Origin: Candidatus Dadabacteria bacterium
Lineage (GTDB): Bacteria > Desulfobacterota_D > UBA1144 > Nemesobacterales > Nemesobacteraceae
Assembly (NCBI GenBank): GCA_951812735.1
Contig: OX638332.1
Span: 268,508-332,507, forward strand
DNA length: 64,000 bases
Reading direction: 5' to 3'
The number at the start of each line of letters is the position of its first letter. The stretch's first letter is position 1. The notes beneath the pieces were generated by a model that was given only the letters and a program-made list of their open reading frames with translations, searched no databases and was not told where the DNA came from. Shown one piece after another: positions 45,801 through 52,842 of the stretch. A program made the translations under genes and the position numbers.

Positions 45801-47012
45801 AGGATCGGTCGGCCTGAATTTCTTGTAAATCTCTGTTACGGCTTCCTCGCATGAATCCACCTTGTCGGAGAGAAGAGTGGTCCTAAGGGAAGTTACGAAC
45901 ATGGTTTTGTCTATATAGTAAACCCTAAGGGTTTTCCTGCCGATCCTGCGTAGTTCCTCGAGTTTTTCTTCTGTTATTTCCTCATTGAAAGCGAGTATCA
46001 CTTCTCCCGTTTCAGGGTCCGAAACGGTCTCAGCCGAGGGTTTTTCAATTATCTCTTCCTCCAAGACCGGTATGGAGGTCATGCCGGCTTCTTCAAATCT
46101 GGGAAGAAGATTCTTCAGTCTCCTTCCTTTTCTCCCTATAAGTTCTCCCGTCTCCAGGTGGTCTATATCCTTAGTCGCCTTCTGATAGGAAATTATCTCA
46201 GTGGTTATCTCTTTTTTAAAACCATCCGGCCCCGAATTAAAAACCTCCGCGTTTATTTCCTTTCGAACTTCTTTCGGTTCTATGTGGAAAGTCTCAACGG
46301 GATAGAAAAAGCCCATTATCTGCTGGTCATCGTAACCCATTGCCTTGAGAAGGACGGTGACGTGGAATTTTTTCTTTCTGTCTATCCGCACATGGAGCAT
46401 ATCCTTCAGATCATATTCAAAATCAAGCCAGCGGCCATTTTGGGGAACGATTCTCGCTATAAATGATCCTTCCTTGCCCGACAACTGGCTCTTGGTTTTA
46501 TCCCGATCAAAAAACACCCCGGGAGATCTGTGGAGCTGGTTCACTATGACTCTTTCGGTTCCGTTTACTATGAAAGAACCGCTGGGGGTCATGAGCTGTA
46601 CTTCGCCGAAGTATATCTCCTGCTCCTTGATGTCGCGGAACTGCCTCTCGGTATCCTTTTGTCCCTTTTCACCCTCGGGAATGTCCCATATTATAAGACG
46701 GAAGGTTACGTAAAGCGGAGCGGTGTAGGTATAGCCCTTCAGCCTGCATTCGGCAAAGTCATATTTAGGTTCGTCCAGCCGGTATTGGAGATACTCTAAA
46801 GAAGCCTTGCCATTATAATCCTCAAGAGGAAAAACGGCCTTGAAGGCCCCGTGAAGGCCGGTGTCCGAACGTTTATCCGGAGGAACATCGGCCTGTAAAA
46901 AATCTTCGTAAGATTTTATCTGTACATCAAGCAGGTGGGGAATATCCAAAACCTGGGGGATCTTCGAAAAATCTTTCCTTAACTCCTGAGACTCTATATT
47001 CTCTATGCTCAA
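42807..47012 (-). CDS. rpoB: RNA polymerase subunit beta
   Basis: 1401 residues. The rifampicin-pocket sequence [26 protein letters not shown] is wild-type-like. The active-site regions ([26 protein letters not shown]) and the C-terminal clamp contacts ([24 protein letters not shown]) are intact. The best start is a TTG at 47012 (read as Met, then SIENIES), because the strong SD GAGGGGGG lies about 6 bases upstream and the protein N-terminus matches the family there. It is unusual for so central a gene. Confidence 0.97.
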   Translation of the reverse strand: [1401 protein letters not shown]

Positions 47013-47065
47013 CGCGTACCCCCTCGTTTTTTAATTTAAGTGAAAATAACCGGAAAAAATTATTG

Positions 47066-47449
47066 TCAGTTAACTTCAACTGTCGCCCCAGCGTCTTCAA
47101 GCTTTTTCTTGATCTCTTCGGCCTCATCTTTGCTCACTCCCTCTTTTACAGGCTTGGGCACTCCCTCTACAAGTTCCTTGGATTCTTTGAGTCCAAGACC
47201 TGCAATCTCCCTTACCGCCTTTATAACCTGTATTTTCTTGTCTCCGAAAGAGCTGAGAATTACATTAAACTCAGTTTTCTCTTCGGCCGCAGGAGCGGCT
47301 TCGGCACCGGCAACAGCGGCAACAGCAACCTGAGGCGCGGCAGCCTGAACACCGAACTTGTCTTTTATCTCTTCTATCAGTTCGGATATCTCAAGCATGC
47401 TGGCTTGTTCAAGATAGGTGACAACGTCTGTTCTGCTAATATCGGGCAT
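47066..47449 (-). CDS. rplL: 50S ribosomal protein L7/L12
   Basis: Stalk protein that recruits translation factors. The 127-residue protein has the N-terminal dimerisation domain (~1-40), an Ala-rich hinge ([19 protein letters not shown]) and the C-terminal factor-binding domain with [32 protein letters not shown] precedes the ATG. It lies between rplJ and rpoB in the conserved order. Confidence 0.97.
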   Translation of the reverse strand: MPDISRTDVVTYLEQASMLEISELIEEIKDKFGVQAAAPQVAVAAVAGAEAAPAAEEKTEFNVILSSFGDKKIQVIKAVREIAGLGLKESKELVEGVPKPVKEGVSKDEAEEIKKKLEDAGATVEVN

Positions 47450-47487
47450 CTGTTTTATTCCTCCTTGGTAAACAGTTCTACAACTTT

Positions 47488-48009
47488 TTAGTCAGTCTTT
47501 TTTTCTTTTAAACCTTCAAGCACATTGACAATATTTGAGCGCGCCTGTTCCAAGACTCCCACGAGGTTACCCATCGGAGCACTAAGCAGGCCCGCAAACT
47601 CGGATATAAGTTCCTGTCTTGACGGAAGCTTCGCTATCCGCTCTATTCTGGATACGTCAACTACTTCTCCTTCGAATATCCCGCCCTTTATCCTGATTTC
47701 CGGGAAATCCTTGCCGTAATCAATAAAAACTTTCGCCGCCGCGGAAGACTCACCGTCACAAATAGCGACTGCGGTTGGACCTGAGAAAAGATCCTTCATT
47801 TTCTCTATGTCCGTCCCGAGCGAAGCTTTTTCCAAAAGAGTGTTCTTCACAACCCTAAGTTCCGTGTTGGTCTGCCTGAGTTTTCTTCTCAGGGCATCTA
47901 TCTCCTTTACTTTAAGTCCTTGATATTCAACAACGAACACCGAGGGTGTGGAATGAAATCTGGATGACAAGTCGTCAATTATTTTCTGCTTTTCGGTTTT
48001 GCTGAGCAT
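47488..48009 (-). CDS. rplJ: 50S ribosomal protein L10
   Basis: Base of the ribosomal stalk, 173 residues. The N-terminal RNA-binding domain carries [20 protein letters not shown] and NTLLEKA; the C-terminal helix that binds L7/L12 dimers is [16 protein letters not shown]. In E. coli an L10 leader controls rplJL, but here only 36 bases separate it from rplA, leaving little room for a long leader. Confidence 0.97.
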   Translation of the reverse strand: MLSKTEKQKIIDDLSSRFHSTPSVFVVEYQGLKVKEIDALRRKLRQTNTELRVVKNTLLEKASLGTDIEKMKDLFSGPTAVAICDGESSAAAKVFIDYGKDFPEIRIKGGIFEGEVVDVSRIERIAKLPSRQELISEFAGLLSAPMGNLVGVLEQARSNIVNVLEGLKEKKTD

Positions 48010-48045
48010 AGTTTTTCTCTTCTCGTATCTAGTTTCGCGTTATGT

Positions 48046-48771
48046 TCACGCTGCGATTCCCATATTCTTAAGCTCGTTTCTAATATCCGGCACACTCACC
48101 CCGATACCGGGACCCATTGTTGCCGACACCGAAATCTTCCTCAGAAAAACACCCTTGGAAGCGGTTGGCTTCTCTTTGATCAGAAAGCTCATAAAAGCGA
48201 GGAAGTTTTCTTTCAGGTTCTCTTTTCCGAAAGAAACTTTTCCAACAGGAGCATGTATAACTCCACTCTTGTCATTTCTGATCTCAACGCGACCGGCCTT
48301 TGATTCTTTTACGACGTTAGCAACATCCGAAGTCACCGTACCTACCTTGGGACTCGGCATCAGTCCTCTCGGTCCCAGAACTTTCCCAAGTCTGCCAACT
48401 TTAGCCATCACGTCGGGAGTGGCTATGGCCACGTCGAAATCAAGCCAGTTCTCCTTAGAAATCTTCTCCACCATATCGTCAAGACCTACGTAATCGGCCC
48501 CGGCATCTTTTGCCTCAGCTGCCTTGTCATCCACCGCAAACACAAGAACCGTTATTTTTTTCCCGAGACCGTGAGGCAGCACGATGGCGGAACGGATCTG
48601 CTGGTTCGCGTGCCTGGGGTCTATGCCGAGATTTACGGCTACATCCACCGTTTCGTCAAATTTCGCGTAGTGAGCCTGCGACACAAGCTCCATGGCTTCA
48701 TCAACCGTATACTCTTTGTAGGCATCTACCTTAGCGCTTACGTCAATATATTTTTTTCCTCTGGTGGTCAT
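48046..48771 (-). CDS. rplA: 50S ribosomal protein L1
   Basis: Two-domain L1-stalk protein of 241 residues, with [19 protein letters not shown], the hinge and PKVGTVT, and the closing GPGIGVSVP. It binds 23S rRNA and, in many bacteria, represses its own operon mRNA. ATG at 48771 is preferred (GGAG nine bases upstream); an in-frame TTG lies at 48786. The gap to rplK is 18 bases. Confidence 0.96.
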   Translation of the reverse strand: MTTRGKKYIDVSAKVDAYKEYTVDEAMELVSQAHYAKFDETVDVAVNLGIDPRHANQQIRSAIVLPHGLGKKITVLVFAVDDKAAEAKDAGADYVGLDDMVEKISKENWLDFDVAIATPDVMAKVGRLGKVLGPRGLMPSPKVGTVTSDVANVVKESKAGRVEIRNDKSGVIHAPVGKVSFGKENLKENFLAFMSFLIKEKPTASKGVFLRKISVSATMGPGIGVSVPDIRNELKNMGIAA

Positions 48772-48789
48772 GAAGTTTCTCTCCAAACT

Positions 48790-49209
48790 TTATCCTTCTA
48801 TATCAATTCCCATGCTTCTCGCAGTACCGCGCACAACCATCAGGGCCGCATCAATTTCATCGGTATTGAGGTCTTCAAGCTTTCTTTGCGCTATTTCCCT
48901 TGCCTGTTCTTCCGTGATCTTGCCGGCTTTGGTCCTCGGAGTGGTTCCTGAGCCTTTCTCCACGCCCGCGGCTTTTTTCAGCAGGTAAGAAGTAGGGGGC
49001 GTTTTTATTTGAAGATCGAAAGACCTGTCCGCATAAACGGTTACCGTAACCGGAAGAAGCCCTTCGGAAGAAGATGTCTGGGCATTAAAGGCCTTGCAGA
49101 ATTCCATTATGTTCACGCCTCTTTGTCCGAGCGCAGGACCCACCGGAGGCGAAGGAGATGCCTTTCCAGCTTCGATCAGCAACTTTATGTAACCGCTTAT
49201 TTTCTTCAT
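48790..49209 (-). CDS. rplK: 50S ribosomal protein L11
   Basis: 139 residues. The N-terminal domain has [26 protein letters not shown], the Pro-rich hinge region targeted by thiostrepton-type drugs, and the C-terminal RNA-binding domain ends in the signature of the family ([10 protein letters not shown]). It is involved in GTPase-centre function and RelA activation. The ATG directly follows the nusG stop. Confidence 0.97.
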   Translation of the reverse strand: MKKISGYIKLLIEAGKASPSPPVGPALGQRGVNIMEFCKAFNAQTSSSEGLLPVTVTVYADRSFDLQIKTPPTSYLLKKAAGVEKGSGTTPRTKAGKITEEQAREIAQRKLEDLNTDEIDAALMVVRGTARSMGIDIEG

Positions 49210-49770
49210 CTAGATTTTCTCCACCTGATTAAAATCAAGTTCTATAGGTGTGGTTCTGCCAAAGATGCTGACCAACACCTGTACCCTGGCTTTTTCGGGT
49301 TTTACGTCTTCTATAATTCCGGAGAAATTGGCAAAAGGCCCTTCTATAACTCTTACGGCTTCTCCTTTCTCAAAAGCGACACTCGGCTTGGGTTTAAGCG
49401 TGCCCTCTTTCGCCCTCGTCTTTATCTCGTTAACTTTTTCCTCGCCAACTTCGGGTATGGAATCAAGGTTTATCTTTCCATCAACCGGGCGGCCTCCCAC
49501 GAAACTTATGACTTTTGGTATTTCCCTTACAAAATCCAGAGTTTCCTTGTTAAGGTCCATTTTAATCATGATATAGCCGGGAAAGAATTTTCTGACAGAA
49601 GTTCTCTTCCTTCCACCTTTCTGAGTTTCAACTACGGTCTCCGTAGGAATAAAAACTTCGTCAATAGCGAGGTTCTGATTGTTCCTGCTCTCCATCCCGT
49701 TTTCTATCTGGATTTTAACCCTCTCTTCAAAACCGGTATTGACGTGTACTATGTACCACTTGCTCTGCAT
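49210..49770 (-). CDS. nusG: Transcription antitermination/termination factor NusG
   Basis: 186 residues with the NGN domain (WYIVHVNTGFEERV to ~120, binding RNA polymerase) and the C-terminal KOW domain (FEKGEAVRVIEGPFANFSGII) that contacts Rho or ribosomal protein S10. It follows secE by 26 bases and abuts rplK, the standard arrangement. Confidence 0.97.
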   Translation of the reverse strand: MQSKWYIVHVNTGFEERVKIQIENGMESRNNQNLAIDEVFIPTETVVETQKGGRKRTSVRKFFPGYIMIKMDLNKETLDFVREIPKVISFVGGRPVDGKINLDSIPEVGEEKVNEIKTRAKEGTLKPKPSVAFEKGEAVRVIEGPFANFSGIIEDVKPEKARVQVLVSIFGRTTPIELDFNQVEKI

Positions 49771-49796
49771 CCGAAAAGTGCTCCCTGATTCGCTCT

Positions 49797-50000
49797 TTAA
49801 CTCAGTATAAGACCAAACAGAAAAGAGAACACGTAATCAGCCAGCATAAAAAAGAGTGCAAAAAACGCGGTAATAATAACTACCACGAAGGTCGACTTAA
49901 CCGTATCTTTACGCTCGGGCCAGGTTATTCTCTTCATTTCTGTAGCAACGCCGCTGAGATACCTGGTCGTATCTTCTTTGATTCTGTCAAATTTTTCCAT
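49797..50000 (-). CDS. secE: Preprotein translocase subunit SecE
   Basis: A single-helix SecE of 67 residues. The amphipathic segment VATEMKRITWPERKDTVKST contains the conserved TWP signature and is followed by one C-terminal transmembrane helix. The ATG at 50000 is the natural start; an upstream extension in frame would run into the tRNA-Trp gene. It clamps the two halves of SecY in the inner membrane. Confidence 0.95.
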   Translation of the reverse strand: MEKFDRIKEDTTRYLSGVATEMKRITWPERKDTVKSTFVVVIITAFFALFFMLADYVFSFLFGLILS

Positions 50001-50015
50001 GACTTGGCTTTTATG

Positions 50016-50088
50016 CAGGGCAGGAGGGTCTCGAACCCCCAACCTGCGGTTTTGGAGACCGCTGCTCTACCAATTGAGCTACTGCCCT
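50016..50088 (-). tRNA. tRNA-Trp (CCA anticodon)
   Basis: A 73-base cloverleaf. The acceptor stem AGGGCAG pairs with CTGCCCT, the anticodon stem GCGGT/ACCGC holds the loop CTCCAAA (anticodon CCA), and the T-arm has GGTTCGA. The 3' CCA is not encoded. It sits between tuf and secE, a common place for trpT. Confidence 0.95.
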
Positions 50089-50108
50089 GTAGAGTCCCCC
50101 ATTACCCA

Positions 50109-51293
50109 TCACTCAACAATTTTGGTTACCACACCTGCTCCCACGGTTCTCCCGCCTTCTCTTATCGCAAAACGCAGCTGCTCTTCCATCGCCACTGGCG
50201 CTATCAATTCCACATCCATGCTCACGTTGTCCCCAGGCATCACCATCTCTACCCCCTCCGGCAATACCACCGCCCCCGTCACATCCGTCGTCCTCAAGTA
50301 AAACTGCGGCCTGTATCCAGGGAAAAACGGCGTGTGCCTTCCCCCCTCCTCCTTCTTCAACACATATACCTCAGCCTTGAACTTCCTGTGTGGCTTTATG
50401 CTCCCAGGAGCACTCAACACCTGCCCCCTCTCCACCTCTTCCTTCCCTATCCCACGAAGCAGCACCCCAACATTGTCCCCAGCCTGCGCGTCATCCAGTA
50501 TCTTCCTGAACATCTCCAAACTCGTGGCCACAGTCTTCGTCGTCTCCTTAAACCCCACTATCTCTATCTCCTTCCCCGCCACTATCCTTCCCCTCTCCAC
50601 TCTCCCCGTTACCACCGTGCCTCGCCCTGATATCGTGAACACATCCTCTATCGCCATCAAAAACGGCTTGTCCATGTCCCTCTCAGGCTCCGGTATGTAC
50701 CCGTCTATCTCGTTCATTAACTCTACTACCTGCTCAGCTGCCCCCGCATCCCCCTCTATCGCCTTAAGCGCGCTTACCTTTACCACAGGTATGTCATCCC
50801 CAGGAAATCCGTACTCGCTCAGCAACTCTCTTATCTCAAGCTCAACCAACTCCAATAACTCCTCGTCATCAAGCATGTCTATCTTGTTAAGCGCCACTAC
50901 TATGTATGGCACTCCTACCTGCCTCGCCAGCAGTATGTGCTCCCGTGTCTGCGGCATCGGCCCGTCAGGCGCACTCACAACCAGCACCGCCCCGTCCATC
51001 TGAGCAGCCCCAGTTATCATGTTCTTCACATAGTCAGCGTGCCCAGGACAGTCCACGTGCGCGTAATGCCTCCCGTCTGTCTCATACTCCACGTGCGCTA
51101 TGTTTATCGTTATCCCCCTCTCCCTCTCTTCAGGCGCCTTGTCTATGTTGTCAAACTCCACATACTCTGCCTGACCCCGCTTTGACAATATGTTCGTTAT
51201 CGCCGCCGTTAACGTCGTCTTCCCATGATCCACATGCCCTATCGTTCCTATGTTTAAATGCGGCTTGCCCCTCTCAAATTTTGCCTTAGACAT
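50109..51293 (-). CDS. tuf: Elongation factor Tu
   Basis: GTPase that brings aminoacyl-tRNA to the ribosome; 394 residues. It has GHVDHGKT (P-loop), the DCPGHADY motif, NKID, and domains II-III with [16 protein letters not shown] at 51293 gives the canonical [12 protein letters not shown], with GGAGG about 10 bases upstream. Third codon positions are strikingly G-rich (GGG, GTG, ACG, AGG), unlike the adjacent genes, which makes the plus strand C-rich over the whole gene. It is flanked by tRNA genes in the E. coli tufB-like order. Confidence 0.98.
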   Translation of the reverse strand: MSKAKFERGKPHLNIGTIGHVDHGKTTLTAAITNILSKRGQAEYVEFDNIDKAPEERERGITINIAHVEYETDGRHYAHVDCPGHADYVKNMITGAAQMDGAVLVVSAPDGPMPQTREHILLARQVGVPYIVVALNKIDMLDDEELLELVELEIRELLSEYGFPGDDIPVVKVSALKAIEGDAGAAEQVVELMNEIDGYIPEPERDMDKPFLMAIEDVFTISGRGTVVTGRVERGRIVAGKEIEIVGFKETTKTVATSLEMFRKILDDAQAGDNVGVLLRGIGKEEVERGQVLSAPGSIKPHRKFKAEVYVLKKEEGGRHTPFFPGYRPQFYLRTTDVTGAVVLPEGVEMVMPGDNVSMDVELIAPVAMEEQLRFAIREGGRTVGAGVVTKIVE

Positions 51294-51344
51294 TACTTGC
51301 TGACCTCCGATCTTCTTTAATATTTTGGAAACCATTAAATATCA

Positions 51345-51417
51345 AGCCCACGAGCGGACTTGAACCGCCGACCTCGTCCTTACCAAGGACGTGCTCTACC
51401 GACTGAGCTACGTGGGC
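51345..51417 (-). tRNA. tRNA-Thr (GGT anticodon)
   Basis: A 73-base cloverleaf with acceptor GCCCACG/CGTGGGC and anticodon stem CGTCC/GGACG around the loop TTGGTAA (anticodon GGT). No encoded CCA. It lies immediately upstream of tuf. Confidence 0.94.
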
Positions 51418-51430
51418 GTCCCGAAAAACG

Positions 51431-51504
51431 AGCGGGAGACGGGGCTCGAACCCGCGACCCTCAGCTTGGAAGGCTGATGCTCTAGCCAACTGAGCTACTC
51501 CCGC
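51431..51504 (-). tRNA. tRNA-Gly (TCC anticodon)
   Basis: A 74-base cloverleaf with acceptor GCGGGAG/CTCCCGC and anticodon stem TCAGC/GCTGA around CTTCCAA (anticodon TCC). No encoded CCA. Confidence 0.94.
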
Positions 51505-51514
51505 GCTAATTTTT

Positions 51515-51597
51515 TGGGGAGGGCAGGATTCGAACCTACGTAGGCTTTCGCCGGCAGATTTACAGTCTGCTGCTTTTGTCCACTCAGCCACCTCCCC
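51515..51597 (-). tRNA. tRNA-Tyr (GTA anticodon)
   Basis: A class II tRNA of 83 bases with a long variable arm. The acceptor is GGGGAGG/CCTCCCC, the anticodon region CAGACTGTAAATCTG gives GTA, and the T-loop is GGTTCGAATCC. Confidence 0.94.
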
Positions 51598-51617
51598 GAT
51601 ATATTCATCAAACGGAG

Positions 51618-51689
51618 AGCTGGCGAAGGGATTCGAACCCCCGACCGGCTGATTACAAATCAGCTGCTCTACCCCTGAGCTACGCCAGC
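51618..51689 (-). tRNA. tRNA-Thr (TGT anticodon)
   Basis: A 72-base cloverleaf with acceptor GCTGGCG/CGCCAGC and anticodon stem GCTGA/TCAGC around TTTGTAA (anticodon TGT). It is the first gene of the tRNA-tuf array. Confidence 0.94.
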
Positions 51690-51771
51690 CTTTTATTTTT
51701 ATGAATTCTGGATTCACTTGTCTGACCAACATGAAATTGGGTAAAACAACCCTTTCTACAGTAAACGCTAT

Positions 51772-51799
51772 ATGATATGGCTATAAACGGAAATGTCAA
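51772..51799 (-). promoter_or_regulatory. Promoter for the tRNA-tuf-secE-nusG array
   Basis: On the minus strand a perfect TTGACA (51799-51794), a 16-base spacer and TATCAT (51777-51772). The predicted start near 51765 lies 76 bases upstream of tRNA-Thr(TGT), leaving a normal precursor leader. Confidence 0.6.
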
Positions 51800-51848
51800 T
51801 AATTTAACAAATGAAAAATAAGGTCGCGTAAAAAGACCGAACCAGAAA

Positions 51849-52289
51849 TCATACTAGGTAAGCGGAAATTTCCGCCCCTGCCACTTTTTTTCCGTCCACG
51901 GAAGCTTCTGCGGAAAAAAATATTATCCTCGATCTTCTTCTAACGAGTTCCACCTCAAGAACTACCCTGTCACCTGGAACCACCGGCGCTCTGAACCGGC
52001 AACGGTCAAGGCTCATAAGATAGGCGTTTTCGAACCCTTCTTTTTTCAGTTCATCTCTAAAAGAATAATTGAAAAGCACTCCTCCCGCCTGAGCCAATGC
52101 CTCGGTAATTATCACTCCTGGAACTATAGGGTTGCCGGGGAAATGTCCCCTGAAAAAAAATTCTTCGGGAGAAAACAGCTTTTCGGCAATGATCTTCTTG
52201 CCTTTTTCAATTTCCAAAACAGAGTCTACGAACAGAAAAGGTTCTCTGTGAGGAATAAGTTCCTTTACTTCCTCCACTCTTAACTTCAT
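51849..52289 (-). CDS. fabZ: 3-hydroxyacyl-ACP dehydratase FabZ
   Basis: Dehydrates 3-hydroxyacyl-ACP in fatty acid synthesis; 146 residues in a hotdog fold. LIPHREPFLFVDSV carries the catalytic His, and GHFPGNPIVPGVIITEALAQAGG the central helix with the catalytic Glu. It begins exactly where the Skp gene ends. In E. coli lpxD sits between skp and fabZ; here it is missing from that position. Confidence 0.94.
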   Translation of the reverse strand: MKLRVEEVKELIPHREPFLFVDSVLEIEKGKKIIAEKLFSPEEFFFRGHFPGNPIVPGVIITEALAQAGGVLFNYSFRDELKKEGFENAYLMSLDRCRFRAPVVPGDRVVLEVELVRRRSRIIFFSAEASVDGKKVAGAEISAYLV

Positions 52290-52805
52290 TTATCTGGAAG
52301 AGTCGTAAGCCGATATGACTTTCTGCGTTATGTCTGTAGACGAACTGCCGTAGAGAATACCTGCTTCGGTTTTTTCAACAATGATATCAAAGCCTTCCTG
52401 TTGGCCAAGCTTGTTAACTATGATTTCTATATCCTTAAGAACGTTCTGGGTCAGCTCAAGGTCCTTTCTCTGAAGTTCAACCCGGATATCCTCTCTTGTT
52501 CTGTCGAGATCCTTCTGTTTCTTTTCTATGGTCTCTGCCAGTTTTCGCCTTTTGCTCTCACTCATCACCGCTCCGTTCTGAATAATATCCTGCCTCATAT
52601 CTTCAAGGGCTTTTCTTTTCTGCTCTATTATAGCCCTTTTGGCGTCAACTTCTTTCTGGAACGAAGCATTGGCTGCTTTCCCGGCTTTCGAATCCCTGAT
52701 AACCAATTTGATATCTATGTAAGCTATCTTCTGCTGAGCGTAAGCAGAGAAAGAAAATGTAAACAAAATGAAAAATCCCGTAGCAAACAATAAACATCTT
52801 TTCAT
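52290..52805 (-). CDS. skp: Periplasmic chaperone Skp/OmpH
   Basis: A 171-residue secreted protein. The signal peptide runs to about residue 24 (hydrophobic core LLFATGFFILFTFSFS, cleavage after AYA). The mature protein starts QQKIAYIDIKLVI, followed by a long charged helical hairpin (~40-140) that forms the tentacles holding unfolded outer-membrane proteins. AAGGAGG precedes the ATG. It lies downstream of bamA, the conserved pairing. Confidence 0.92.
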   Translation of the reverse strand: MKRCLLFATGFFILFTFSFSAYAQQKIAYIDIKLVIRDSKAGKAANASFQKEVDAKRAIIEQKRKALEDMRQDIIQNGAVMSESKRRKLAETIEKKQKDLDRTREDIRVELQRKDLELTQNVLKDIEIIVNKLGQQEGFDIIVEKTEAGILYGSSSTDITQKVISAYDSSR

Positions 52806-52842
52806 TTAATCCAATGCCTCCTTGAAGAAATAAATTGCCTGA

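Noticed and set aside
51286..51732. A 148-codon open frame across the tRNA cluster
   Set aside because: It is fully explained by four tRNA genes on the same strand and has no protein-like pattern.
51815..51845. Possible terminator after fabZ (GGTC...GACC followed by a T-rich run)
   Set aside because: The stem is only four to five pairs with a long loop, too weak to call.
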